Shown: positions 41,634 to 49,874 of the stretch, in pieces
Layout of the letters: every line of letters begins with the position of its first letter
Position numbering within the stretch: position 1 is the stretch's first letter
The notes under the pieces: generated by a model
What the model was told of the DNA's origin: nothing
Database searches by the model: none
What the model saw: only the letters and a program-made list of their open reading frames with translations
Translations under genes and position numbers: made by a program
NCBI GenBank assembly: GCA_028689145.1
Contig: JAQTWT010000004.1
Location: 132,323 to 196,322, forward strand
Length of the DNA stretch: 64,000 bases
Source: Gallionella sp.
Lineage (GTDB): Bacteria > Pseudomonadota > Gammaproteobacteria > Burkholderiales > Gallionellaceae
Direction: 5' to 3'

Positions 41634-42383
41634 ATGTTAGATAACATCAGAGTTGTGCTCAGCCACACCACCCATCCGGGCAATATCGGCGCGGCTGCGC
41701 GCGCGATGAAGACGATGGGGCTGCGCCATCTGTACCTGATCAACCCGCGTCTTTTTCCCGACCCGCAGGCCGTTGCGATGGCGGCCGGGGCCGACGACCT
41801 GCTGCGCGATGCGGTGGTGTGCGGCTCTCTCGATGAGGCGTTGCGCGGCGTGGTGTTCACGGTGGCGATGACGGCGCGGCTGCGCGATATCTCCATCGAG
41901 GTGAAAACGCCGCGCGAGGCGATGCCGCTGTTGTTGCAGCAGGCCGCCGCGCAACCGGTGGCGCTGCTGTTCGGCACCGAGATGTCCGGCTTGACCAACG
42001 AGGAAATGGGCAAGGCGCAGGTGCTGGTCAATATTCCCGCCAATCCGGAGTTCTCCTCGCTGAATCTGGCGGCTGCGGTGCAGTTGATCGGTTACGAGCT
42101 GAACGTGGCGGCGCAGGTTCACGTGCCGAAGTTGCCCGAGACGAATCCTGCCTCGCATGAGCAGATGGAGGGATTGTTCGCGCATCTGGAAAAAACGCTG
42201 CTCGAAATCGGTTTTTTCACCACGCAGAATCCGTCGCGCATGATGCAGCGGTTGCGCCGCCTGTATGCCCGCGCGCGTCTGGAACCGGAGGAAATCAACA
42301 TACTGCGCGGTATCTTGAGCGTGACAACCGAGTACAATGCACGGCTTGCGAAACGCTATTTGGAAGAGCATTCGGATGTTTAA
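41634..42383 (+). CDS. trmJ: tRNA (cytidine/uridine-2'-O)-methyltransferase TrmJ
   Basis: A 249-residue SPOUT (trefoil-knot) methyltransferase modifying position 32 of tRNAs. Motifs: [20 protein letters not shown] at the N-terminus, [19 protein letters not shown] and [20 protein letters not shown], the last two forming the SAM knot. The C-terminal extension ([20 protein letters not shown]) is the TrmJ dimer tail. ATG 41634 follows CAGGGATT; upstream DNA is repeat. It overlaps cysE by 8 bases, a common arrangement before isc operons. Confidence 0.94.
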   Translation: MLDNIRVVLSHTTHPGNIGAAARAMKTMGLRHLYLINPRLFPDPQAVAMAAGADDLLRDAVVCGSLDEALRGVVFTVAMTARLRDISIEVKTPREAMPLLLQQAAAQPVALLFGTEMSGLTNEEMGKAQVLVNIPANPEFSSLNLAAAVQLIGYELNVAAQVHVPKLPETNPASHEQMEGLFAHLEKTLLEIGFFTTQNPSRMMQRLRRLYARARLEPEEINILRGILSVTTEYNARLAKRYLEEHSDV

Positions 42384-43107
42384 AAACATTAGAGAAGACA
42401 TAGCCAGCGTATTTGAGCGCGATCCGGCAGCGCGCAGCACTTTCGAGGTGTTGACCTGCTATCCGGGTTTGCACGCGCGTATCTCGCACCGTCTGGCGAA
42501 TACCCTGTGGCACGCCAACCTGAAATGGCTGGCGCGCTTTCTGTCGCATATCGCGCGCTGGTTTACCGGCATCGAGATCCATCCCGGCGCGACCATCGGA
42601 CGGCGTTTTTTCATCGACCACGGCATGGGGGTGGTGATCGGCGAGACTGCCGAGATCGGCGACGATGTCACGCTGTACCACGGCGTGACGCTGGGCGGTA
42701 CCTCGTGGAAGGAAGGCAAACGCCATCCGACGCTGGGAAGCGGCGTGGTGGTGGGCGCGGGCGCGAAGATACTCGGCCCGATCCACATCGGCAACGGCGC
42801 GAAGATCGGCTCGAATGCGGTGGTGGTTAAAGATGTCCCTGCGGGCGCGACGGCGGCGGGCATCCCGGCGCGTATCCTCGACGAGGAGAAGAAAAGGGCC
42901 GCCGGTTTTAATGCTTACGGCATCGGCAACGATCAGGACGATCCGGTCAATAAAGCCCTGCACGGCCTGCTCGGGCATAGCGTGACGGTGGACCAGCGCA
43001 TCGACTTCATCCTGCAGCAACTTGAGAAAATGGGCGTGCCCGTGGACGAAGAGCGCGCCACTGCCGATAAATTTGACCCTAATCACTTAAATAAGATAGT
43101 TGACTGA
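42376..43107 (+). CDS. cysE: Serine O-acetyltransferase
   Basis: A 243-residue left-handed beta-helix acetyltransferase making O-acetylserine for cysteine synthesis. The hexapeptide repeats run from [20 protein letters not shown] through [40 protein letters not shown] and [20 protein letters not shown]. It has the C-terminal extension of the cytoplasmic CysE type. Position before iscR links cysteine supply to Fe-S assembly. Confidence 0.94.
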   Translation: MFKNIREDIASVFERDPAARSTFEVLTCYPGLHARISHRLANTLWHANLKWLARFLSHIARWFTGIEIHPGATIGRRFFIDHGMGVVIGETAEIGDDVTLYHGVTLGGTSWKEGKRHPTLGSGVVVGAGAKILGPIHIGNGAKIGSNAVVVKDVPAGATAAGIPARILDEEKKRAAGFNAYGIGNDQDDPVNKALHGLLGHSVTVDQRIDFILQQLEKMGVPVDEERATADKFDPNHLNKIVD

Positions 43108-43148
43108 AACGCATTGGTATTTTAATATCCACTTAGAGGGTCGGGATT
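43096..43148 (+). promoter_or_regulatory. iscR promoter with IscR-type binding sites
   Basis: TTGACT (43100-43105), 17-bp spacer, TAATAT (43123-43128): a near-consensus sigma70 promoter. The sequence ATAGTTGACT (43096-43105) with GCATTGGTAT (43111-43120) fits a type 1 IscR site, overlapping the -35 box. A second, weaker match (AATATCCACT ... GGTCGGGATT, 43124-43148) covers the -10 box and start point. Autorepression by [2Fe-2S]-IscR is expected. The promoter begins within the end of cysE. Confidence 0.7.
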
Positions 43149-43201
43149 AAATATGAATCGATTCCGAAAAGTCCGGACGCAATGAATAATTGGAGAATGA
43201 C

Positions 43202-43663
43202 ATGCGATTGACCACCAAAGGACGTTTTGCCGTGACGGCAATGGTTGACTTGACGATGTGCGGCGGAAAAGGGCCTGTGACGATGGCTGCGATCAGCGAG
43301 CGGCAAAAGATTTCGCTTTCTTATCTGGAGCAATTGTTCGGCAAACTGCGCCGCCGCAAGATCGTGGAAAGCGTGCGCGGTCCGGGCGGGGGATATTATC
43401 TGGCCAGACCGGCGACCAAGATCACCATCGCCGAAATTATTCTGGCGGTGGACGAGCCTCTGGATGCGACCGGTTGCGAGGGGCGAGGCGATTGCCATGA
43501 TGACCGCCCGTGCATCACCCATGAACTGTGGTTGGGGCTTAACGAAAGAATTTTTGATTATCTGGGTTCCATCACGCTGCAGCAGCTGGTGGATAGCCAA
43601 GACAAACAACAGGCTAAATCCAAGTTGGGTTCCGGGAATGTGCATGTTGCAGTGAGGCAATAA
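43202..43663 (+). CDS. iscR: Fe-S cluster-sensing regulator IscR
   Basis: A 153-residue Rrf2-family repressor. Winged helix MRLTTKGRFAVTAMVDL ... SYLEQLFGKLRRRKIVESVR. Cluster ligands Cys92, Cys98, Cys104 and His107 (GCEGRGDCHDDRPCITH) are all conserved. Controls the isc operon in response to Fe-S demand. ATG 43202 is the family start. 66 bases separate it from iscS. Confidence 0.96.
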   Translation: MRLTTKGRFAVTAMVDLTMCGGKGPVTMAAISERQKISLSYLEQLFGKLRRRKIVESVRGPGGGYYLARPATKITIAEIILAVDEPLDATGCEGRGDCHDDRPCITHELWLGLNERIFDYLGSITLQQLVDSQDKQQAKSKLGSGNVHVAVRQ

Positions 43664-43729
43664 AAATCCCCCCAAAGAACCCGGTTACGCGGTAATTACA
43701 GTGCAAAACGAAAAGAGTGTATAGATAAA

Positions 43730-44938
43730 ATGAAGCTGCCTATTTACATGGATTACTCAGCAACCACCCCGGTTGACCCGCGTGTGGCTGCAATGATGAT
43801 TCCCTATATTACCGAAAAATTCGGCAATCCGGCCAGCCGTTCCCATGCATTCGGCTGGGAAGCCGATGCGGCGGTGGAGTTGGCGCGCGAACAAGTTGCC
43901 GCGCTGGTAAACGCCGACCCAAAAGAGATTGTCTGGACTTCCGGCGCGACTGAGTCGAACAACCTCGCCATCAAGGGCGCTGCGCATTTCTATCAGGTCA
44001 AGGGCAAACATATCATCACTATGCGCATCGAGCACAAGGCGGTGCTGGATACGGTGCGCGAACTGGAGCGCGAGGGTTTCAGCGCGACTTACCTTGATCC
44101 CGAGCCGGACGGTTTGCTGGATCTGGAGAAATTCAAGGCGGCGTTGCGCCCCGATACCATCATCGTTTCGGTGATGCTGGTGAACAACGAGATCGGCGTG
44201 ATTCAGGACATTGCCGCCATCGGCGAGATATGCCGCGACAAGGGAATTTTGTTCCATGTGGATGCGGCACAGGCGACCGGCAAGGTGGCCATCGATCTGC
44301 AGCAACTTAAAGTGGATATGATGTCGTTTTCCGCGCACAAGACTTATGGCCCGAAAGGCATCGGCGCGCTGTATGTGCGGCGCAAACCGCGCGTGCGTCT
44401 GGAAGCGCAGATGCACGGCGGCGGACATGAGCGCGGCATGCGTTCCGGCACTTTGGCGACGCACCAGATCGTCGGCATGGGCGAGGCGTTCCGCATCGCG
44501 CAGGCCGAGATGGCGCAGGAAAACGAGCGGATACGCATGTTGCGCGACCGTTTGCTGAACGGCCTGTCGGCGATGGAAGAGGTGCATATCAACGGCGATA
44601 TGGAACAGCGCGTGCCGCACAACCTCAACTTGAGTTTTAATTTTGTCGAAGGCGAGTCACTGATCATGGCGGTCAAGGATGTCGCGGTGTCGAGCGGTTC
44701 GGCCTGTACCTCGGCGAGCCTGGAACCGTCCTATGTGCTGCGCGCGTTGGGGCGCAGCGACGAACTGGCGCACAGCTCGATCCGCTTCAGTGTCGGGCGT
44801 TTTACCACGGTGGAAGAAGTCGATTATGTCGTCGAGTTGCTGAAGAACAAAATCGGCAAGCTGCGCGAACTGTCGCCGCTGTGGGATATGTACAAGGACG
44901 GTGTCGATTTGAATACGGTGCAGTGGGCTGCACATTAG
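43730..44938 (+). CDS. iscS: Cysteine desulfurase IscS
   Basis: A 402-residue PLP enzyme that removes sulfur from cysteine for Fe-S clusters and tRNA thiolation. PLP lysine Lys204 in [17 protein letters not shown]; catalytic Cys326 in the mobile loop [17 protein letters not shown]. The C-terminus ([20 protein letters not shown]) is the IscU-binding tail. Confidence 0.97.
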   Translation: MKLPIYMDYSATTPVDPRVAAMMIPYITEKFGNPASRSHAFGWEADAAVELAREQVAALVNADPKEIVWTSGATESNNLAIKGAAHFYQVKGKHIITMRIEHKAVLDTVRELEREGFSATYLDPEPDGLLDLEKFKAALRPDTIIVSVMLVNNEIGVIQDIAAIGEICRDKGILFHVDAAQATGKVAIDLQQLKVDMMSFSAHKTYGPKGIGALYVRRKPRVRLEAQMHGGGHERGMRSGTLATHQIVGMGEAFRIAQAEMAQENERIRMLRDRLLNGLSAMEEVHINGDMEQRVPHNLNLSFNFVEGESLIMAVKDVAVSSGSACTSASLEPSYVLRALGRSDELAHSSIRFSVGRFTTVEEVDYVVELLKNKIGKLRELSPLWDMYKDGVDLNTVQWAAH

Positions 44939-44940
44939 AG

Positions 44941-45017
44941 CAGGATCGGGGATCGAGTATTGGGGGGCGGGTAAAACCGGTTTTCCTGAATCCTCAATCC
45001 TCGCTCCTCAATCCTTA
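44941..45017. repeat. AGGATT-family inverted repeat between iscS and iscU
   Basis: CAGGATCGGGGATCGAG on the left and CCTCAATCCTCGCTCCTCAA on the right, the same units found inside the addA-like gene. It fills nearly the whole iscS-iscU gap and would fold in the polycistronic mRNA just before the iscU ribosome site. Confidence 0.75.
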
Positions 45018-45027
45018 GGAGTTGAAA

Positions 45028-45444
45028 ATGGCTTACAGCGAAAAAGTTTTAGACCACTACGAAAATCCGCGCAACGTCGGTACGTTTGGCAAGGATGAGG
45101 CGGGTTTGGGAACCGGCATGGTCGGCGCGCCGGCATGCGGCGACGTGATGAGGTTGCAGATCAAGGTCGGCAAGGATGGCGTGATTGAAGATGCCAAGTT
45201 CAAGACTTACGGTTGCGGCTCGGCGATTGCGTCCAGTTCGCTGGTGACCGAGTGGGTCAAGGGCAAGACGGTCGATCAGGCGCTGGCGATTAAGAATACC
45301 CAGATCGCCGAAGAACTGGCTTTGCCGCCGGTGAAAATTCACTGCTCGATTCTGGCGGAAGATGCGATCAAGGCGGCGGTGGCGGATTACAAGGCCAAGC
45401 ACGGCGAGACAGTGGAAACACTTGCCTGCAAGGGTAGCGTTTAA
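45028..45444 (+). CDS. iscU: Fe-S scaffold protein IscU
   Basis: A 138-residue scaffold on which [2Fe-2S] clusters are built. Cluster ligands Cys37 (APACGDV), Cys63 (YGCGSA) and Cys106 (HCSILAED), with Asp39. The HscA recognition motif LPPVK is at 99-103. AGGAG lies 7 bases before ATG 45028. Confidence 0.97.
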   Translation: MAYSEKVLDHYENPRNVGTFGKDEAGLGTGMVGAPACGDVMRLQIKVGKDGVIEDAKFKTYGCGSAIASSSLVTEWVKGKTVDQALAIKNTQIAEELALPPVKIHCSILAEDAIKAAVADYKAKHGETVETLACKGSV

Positions 45445-45451
45445 TAAATAC

Positions 45452-45505
45452 TCGCGAAGCGAGACCCGATTTGCCTTTCACGTTCGCGGGAGAGGGGTGG
45501 GGGTG
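45452..45505. repeat. Small hairpin and partial GGGAGAG repeat between iscU and iscA
   Basis: CTCGC-GAA-GCGAG (45452-45464) forms a 5-bp hairpin. CGCGGGAGAGGGGTGGGGGT follows, half of the CTCTCCC/GGGAGAG palindrome. Confidence 0.55.
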
Positions 45506-45521
45506 ACAACGGAGAAAAAAC

Positions 45522-45845
45522 ATGGCTATTTCGCTGACTGAAAATGCAGCCAAGCATGTACAGAATTTTATCGCCAAGCGCGGCAGCGGTATCGGTTTGC
45601 GTATCGGGGTGCGCACCAGCGGCTGCTCCGGTATGGCTTACAAACTGGAGTTCGCCGACGAGGCGTGCAGCGATGATCTGCAGTTTTCCAGCAACGGAGT
45701 TACCTTGTTGGTTGATCCGAAAAGTTTGCCTTATATCGATGGCATGCAGCTGGATTACACGCGCGAAGGCTTGAACGAGGGCTTCAGGTTCAATAACCCG
45801 AATGTGAAGAACCAGTGCGGCTGCGGCGAGAGCTTCGGTGTTTGA
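45522..45845 (+). CDS. iscA: A-type Fe-S carrier IscA
   Basis: A 107-residue A-type carrier that delivers clusters to target proteins. Conserved Cys35 (TSGCSGMAY), Cys99 and Cys101 (NQCGCGESF). Length is exactly that of E. coli IscA. Spaced 60 bases from hscB. Confidence 0.96.
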   Translation: MAISLTENAAKHVQNFIAKRGSGIGLRIGVRTSGCSGMAYKLEFADEACSDDLQFSSNGVTLLVDPKSLPYIDGMQLDYTREGLNEGFRFNNPNVKNQCGCGESFGV

Positions 45846-45905
45846 AAACTACGCGCTCGGCAAATCGTATTGCTCTGCCATCGTTAATAATGTTTTCAGA
45901 GTCAT

Positions 45906-46448
45906 ATGCAACCCGATAATTTAGACTTCCAGCAAAACCACTTCCAACTGTTCGGTTTCTCGCCGTCTTTTCAGATAGATACTGCACAGCTAGAGCAGCG
46001 GTACCGCACCTTGCAGGCGCTGGTTCACCCCGATAAGTCGGCTCACCTGCCGGATGCCGAGCAACGTGTCGCCATGCAGCGCGCCACGCTGGTGAACGAA
46101 GCGTACCGGACACTGCATAACCCGTTGCAGCGCGCACGTTACCTGTTATCGCTGCACGGGGTGGATACACAGGAAGCAACCAATACCGTGATGCCGCTGG
46201 ATTTTTTGACGGCGCAGATGGAGTGGCGCGAGGCGGTCATTGAAGCGCAGCAGGCAATGGATAGCGCCGCACTTGAACAACTCGAAGCACGCATCGCCCA
46301 TGAAACGCAACAGCTTGAAGCGCAGCTTGCGGTCAGGATTGATGCCGAACAGGATTATGCGGCTGCGGCCGGTCTGGTACGCAAGCTGCGTTTCATGGAA
46401 AAACTGGCGGAAGAGATTCATGCCGCATTCGACGAGATAGATTTATAA
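45906..46448 (+). CDS. hscB: Co-chaperone HscB
   Basis: A 180-residue J-domain protein that brings IscU to HscA. The J domain (residues ~8-75) has the HPD motif at His41-Asp43 (LVHPDKSAHLPD). The C-terminal three-helix IscU-binding domain starts near residue 95 (DFLTAQMEWREAVIEAQQAM). Confidence 0.95.
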   Translation: MQPDNLDFQQNHFQLFGFSPSFQIDTAQLEQRYRTLQALVHPDKSAHLPDAEQRVAMQRATLVNEAYRTLHNPLQRARYLLSLHGVDTQEATNTVMPLDFLTAQMEWREAVIEAQQAMDSAALEQLEARIAHETQQLEAQLAVRIDAEQDYAAAAGLVRKLRFMEKLAEEIHAAFDEIDL

Positions 46449-46452
46449 AGGC

Positions 46453-46539
46453 AGTTGGTAGTCGTAAGACGTGAGTTTTGAGTTAAACCCGCGTAACGGA
46501 CGAAGCCAACTTACAACTTACGTCTTACGACTAACAACT
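46453..46539. repeat. 20-bp inverted repeat between hscB and hscA
   Basis: AGTTGGTAGTCGTAAGACGT (46453-46472) and ACGTCTTACGACTAACAACT (46520-46539) match inverted at 19 of 20 positions, with extra TTACAACTTACG units inside. It occupies the entire hscB-hscA gap; the hscA ATG follows 4 bases later, so the right arm lies where a ribosome site would be. Confidence 0.8.
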
Positions 46540-46543
46540 ACAA

Positions 46544-48436
46544 ATGGCTTTACTACAAATTTCAGAACCGGGTTTGAGCACCGCACCGCACCAGCACCGG
46601 CTGGCGGTCGGCATCGACCTCGGCACGACCAATTCGCTGGTGGCTACAGTGCGCAACGGTATCAGCGTAGTGCTCAACGACGAAAACGGGCGGGCCTTGC
46701 TGCCATCGGTGGTGCGCTATGCGGCGGATGGCAGCGTGACGGTGGGCGAGGCGGCGCAAGCCGCGCAGAGCGATGATCCGGCTAATACCATCGTTTCGGT
46801 GAAGCGCTTCATGGGGCGCAGTCTGGCTGATATCGGTGAGATCAGCCGCATGCCGTATCGCTTTGCAGACACCCCGGCAGGAGAAGGTTCTAAGCAGGCT
46901 GGCATGTTGCAATTGCGCACCGTGGCAGGGGTAAAAAGCCCGGTCGAGGTATCAGCCGAAATTCTAAAAGTATTGCGCAGCCGCGCCGAAGACGCACTGG
47001 GCGGCGAACTGGTCGGCGCGGTGATCACGGTTCCCGCTTATTTCGACGATGCGCAGCGGCAGGCCACCAAGGATGCGGCGCGTCTGGCCGGGTTGAATGT
47101 GTTGCGTTTGCTCAACGAGCCTACGGCGGCGGCAATTGCCTACGGGTTGGATAACGCCGCCGAGGGGGTATACGCGGTGTACGATCTGGGCGGCGGCACC
47201 TTCGATATTTCCATCCTGCGTCTGTCGCGCGGCGTGTTCGAAGTGTTATCCGCCAACGGCGATTCCGCTTTGGGCGGTGACGATTTCGACCAGCGTATCC
47301 ATTGCTGGTTATTGGAAAAAAACCGGCTCTCCGCGCTTAACCCGCAAGACACGCGCCTGCTGTTGACCCATACACGAGCAGCCAAGGAACATCTGACCGA
47401 GCACGGCGAAACGCGCATTACCGCGATGCTGTCGACCGGCGAAGTGGTCGATAACATACTGACCCGCGCCGAGTTTCAGGAGATGTCGCAAAATTTGGTG
47501 CAGCGCACCCTGCAACTGATGCGCCGTGCTTTGCGCGATGCGAAACTGGGCGTGGCGGATATCAAGGGTGTGGTGATGGTCGGCGGTGCGACGCGCATGC
47601 CGCAGGTGCAGCATGCCGTCGGGGAATTTTTCGGGCAAACGCCGCTGACCAATCTCGATCCGGACAAGGTCGTGGTGCTTGGTGCGGCGATCCAGGCGAA
47701 CCTGCTGGCGGGTAATCGCGGCGGCGACGAATGGCTGCTGCTGGATGTGATTCCGCTGTCGCTGGGTATCGAAACCATGGGCGGTCTCGCGGAAAAAATT
47801 ATCCCGCGTAACAGCACCATCCCAACCGCGCGCGCGCAGGAATTTACCACCTTCAAGGACGGACAGACCGCGATGAGCATCCATGTGGTGCAGGGCGAAC
47901 GCGAACTGGTGAGCGATTGCCGTTCGCTGGCAAAATTCGAGTTGCGCGGCATTCCGGCGATGGTGGCGGGCGCGGCGCGCATCCGCGTGACCTTTCAGGT
48001 GGATGCCGATGGTTTGCTGAATGTCTCGGCGCGCGAGATGGGCAGCGGGGTCGAGGCGGCGATCACCGTCAAACCTTCCTACGGGCTGTCCGATGCCGAG
48101 ATCACGCGCATGTTGCAGGATTCAACGCAGCACGCGCAGGACGATATGCAGGCGCGCGCGCTGCGCGAGCAGCAGACCGAAGCGCAGCAGTTGCTCGAAG
48201 CGGTGCAACACGCGCTGGAGCAGGACGGCGAATTGCTCGACCAGGCCATGCGCGCCAAGATTGAGACCCGCATGGGCGCGTTGCGCGATACTCTGTCATC
48301 GTCCGATCATCTGACCATCAGACGCGCCACTACCGCATTGAACGATTCCACCGTCAGTTTTGCACAAAAGCGCATGGATAAAAGCGTGGCGAGTGCCCTG
48401 TCGGGCAAGAATATTTCCGAACTTGAGGATAAATAA
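46544..48436 (+). CDS. hscA: Hsp70-type chaperone HscA
   Basis: A 630-residue specialised Hsp70 that drives cluster release from IscU. ATPase motifs: [63 protein letters not shown]. The substrate domain starts with [20 protein letters not shown]. Shorter C-terminal lid than DnaK, as usual for HscA. No clear ribosome site is visible before ATG 46544 because the region is an inverted repeat. Confidence 0.96.
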   Translation: MALLQISEPGLSTAPHQHRLAVGIDLGTTNSLVATVRNGISVVLNDENGRALLPSVVRYAADGSVTVGEAAQAAQSDDPANTIVSVKRFMGRSLADIGEISRMPYRFADTPAGEGSKQAGMLQLRTVAGVKSPVEVSAEILKVLRSRAEDALGGELVGAVITVPAYFDDAQRQATKDAARLAGLNVLRLLNEPTAAAIAYGLDNAAEGVYAVYDLGGGTFDISILRLSRGVFEVLSANGDSALGGDDFDQRIHCWLLEKNRLSALNPQDTRLLLTHTRAAKEHLTEHGETRITAMLSTGEVVDNILTRAEFQEMSQNLVQRTLQLMRRALRDAKLGVADIKGVVMVGGATRMPQVQHAVGEFFGQTPLTNLDPDKVVVLGAAIQANLLAGNRGGDEWLLLDVIPLSLGIETMGGLAEKIIPRNSTIPTARAQEFTTFKDGQTAMSIHVVQGERELVSDCRSLAKFELRGIPAMVAGAARIRVTFQVDADGLLNVSAREMGSGVEAAITVKPSYGLSDAEITRMLQDSTQHAQDDMQARALREQQTEAQQLLEAVQHALEQDGELLDQAMRAKIETRMGALRDTLSSSDHLTIRRATTALNDSTVSFAQKRMDKSVASALSGKNISELEDK

Positions 48437-48771
48437 TGCCGCAAATTATTGTGTTGCCGCATGAGGAGTTGTGCCCCAAGGGGGTACTGTTCAATGTCGA
48501 ACCGGGTATTTCGCTGTGCGATGCGTTGTTGCAGCACGACGTGGAGATCGAGCATGCCTGCGAAAAGTCCTGTGCCTGCACCACCTGCCATGTGATCTTG
48601 CGCGAGGGCTTCAATTCGCTGAAACAGGCGGAGGAACTGGAAGAGGATATGCTCGACAAAGCCTGGGGTTTGGAACCAAATTCGCGCCTGTCTTGTCAGG
48701 CAATGGTGGGGGACAAGGATCTTGTGGTGGAGATTCCGAAGTACACCATCAACATGGCAAAAGAAAAATGA
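48436..48771 (+). CDS. fdx: [2Fe-2S] ferredoxin of the ISC system
   Basis: A 111-residue adrenodoxin-type ferredoxin. Cluster ligands in HACEKSCACTTCHVI (C-x5-C-x2-C) and LSCQAM. It supplies electrons for cluster assembly on IscU. Overlaps the hscA stop by one base (TAATG). Confidence 0.96.
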   Translation: MPQIIVLPHEELCPKGVLFNVEPGISLCDALLQHDVEIEHACEKSCACTTCHVILREGFNSLKQAEELEEDMLDKAWGLEPNSRLSCQAMVGDKDLVVEIPKYTINMAKEK

Positions 48772-48787
48772 TACTGTAAACGGCTTT

Positions 48788-48912
48788 TTATCCACGAAAG
48801 ACACGAATTAAACCAAAGAACTTTCTTTCCATGAAATATAACCCGATGGGTGTGTTGCCGAATGAATGTAACCCGTTGTTGTTTTTGTGTATTTCTTGTT
48901 TTTCGTGGACAA
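48788..48912. repeat. TCCACGAAA-type imperfect inverted repeat between fdx and iscX
   Basis: TTATCCACGAAAGACACGAA (48788-48807) resembles the reverse complement of the right part ending TTTTTCGTGGACAA (48912). The 172-bp gap is AT-rich and otherwise featureless, with no gene. Confidence 0.6.
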
Positions 48913-48943
48913 TTGTTTTGTTTTGGAACGATAGGAGTCGCAA

Positions 48944-49138
48944 ATGAAATGGACTGACGTAAGGCTGATTGCGATCGAGCTTGCTGAAGCGCATCCCGAG
49001 GTTGATCCGAAGACCGTGCGTTTCACCGATTTGCACAATTGGGTACTGGCGCTGGAAGATTTTCACGACGACCACACACACGGCGGTGAGAAGGTTCTCG
49101 AAGCAATACAGGCGGCGTGGATAGAGGAAGCGGAATAA
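48944..49138 (+). CDS. iscX: IscX (YfhJ)
   Basis: A 64-residue acidic protein that binds IscS and iron and tunes cluster assembly. MKWTDVRLIAIELAEAHPEV, DPKTVRFTDLHNWVLALEDF and the acidic C-terminus are characteristic. TAGGAG precedes ATG 48944. A MITE-like element starts 5 bases after its stop. Confidence 0.95.
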   Translation: MKWTDVRLIAIELAEAHPEVDPKTVRFTDLHNWVLALEDFHDDHTHGGEKVLEAIQAAWIEEAE

Positions 49139-49143
49139 CCATG

Positions 49144-49285
49144 TGGGAGCCTCTAAAAATCCACATTTCATCCCAACTGCTGCGTTGCGAAAAAAATTTC
49201 TTGCTTACATATAAAACATATGCGGCGCGGCGAAATTTTCCCCGCGCCTTGCATTTGGGTGAACTCTGGATTTTTAGAGGCTCCC
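49144..49285. mobile_element. MITE-like element, copy 2, upstream of dsbB
   Basis: TGGGAGCCTCTAAAAATCCA at 49144-49163 is perfectly inverted at 49267-49286. The 142-bp body matches the element at 4884-5025 in reverse orientation (CATTTCATCCCAACTGCTGC, AAATTTCTTGCTTACATATA). ATG flanks both ends (49141-49143 and 49286-49288), a possible 3-bp target duplication. The right-hand ATG is the dsbB start codon, and AGAGG inside the terminal repeat (49276-49280) is its only ribosome site. Confidence 0.85.
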
Positions 49286-49792
49286 ATGCGTAAACTTTGG
49301 CAGAGCATCTCCAATCGCTGGCTGTACCTGTGCGGCGCGCTATTTGCCAGCGGTCTGATGGGTTTCGGTTTGTTCCTGCAATATGTCAAACATCAGGACC
49401 CTTGCCCGCTGTGCATGGTGCAACGGGTGATCTTCATCGCTATTCTGGCTGTGTTCGCGCTGGCCGCGTTGCATGGTCCAAAGCGTGCGGGTGAACGTGT
49501 GTATGCCCTTTTGATCGGGCTGCTTGCGCTATCCGGCATGGCTGTCGCAGCCCGTCATATCTGGATACAAAATCTGCCCAAGGATCAGGTTCCCGCCTGC
49601 GGTCCCGGACTGGATTACATGCTGGAAACCATGCCGATGGCCGATGTGCTGAAGCAACTGATGCACGGTTCCGGCGAATGCGCGGAAAAAGGCTGGGTGT
49701 TTCTGACCCTCGGCATCCCGGAATGGTCGCTGTTGTGTTATCTCCTACTGGGTGTGTGGGCATCGGCAATTTTGTTCGGAAGGAGAGCATAG
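49286..49792 (+). CDS. dsbB: Disulfide bond formation protein DsbB
   Basis: A 168-residue inner-membrane protein that reoxidises DsbA using quinone. Four membrane helices; first periplasmic pair Cys40/Cys43 (DPCPLCMVQR), second pair Cys105 and Cys132 (VPACGPGLDYML ... GSGECAEKGW). ATG 49286 is the family start and gives the expected N-terminal helix. A longer open frame from 49220 would run through the repeat and is not protein-like. Ribosome binding is probably provided by the MITE end (AGAGG, 5 bases upstream). dsbA is not in the window. Confidence 0.94.
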   Translation: MRKLWQSISNRWLYLCGALFASGLMGFGLFLQYVKHQDPCPLCMVQRVIFIAILAVFALAALHGPKRAGERVYALLIGLLALSGMAVAARHIWIQNLPKDQVPACGPGLDYMLETMPMADVLKQLMHGSGECAEKGWVFLTLGIPEWSLLCYLLLGVWASAILFGRRA

Positions 49793-49874
49793 TTGTCATA
49801 TTTGTCATGCTACACTTGACAACTTTTTGTATTTAAATTCTGGTGTTACCAGAGACTCTGAACCTATCAACGTG

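Noticed and set aside
49220..49285. N-terminal extension of DsbB from an upstream start inside the MITE
   Set aside because: The 22 extra residues are translated repeat sequence and precede the normal DsbB start.
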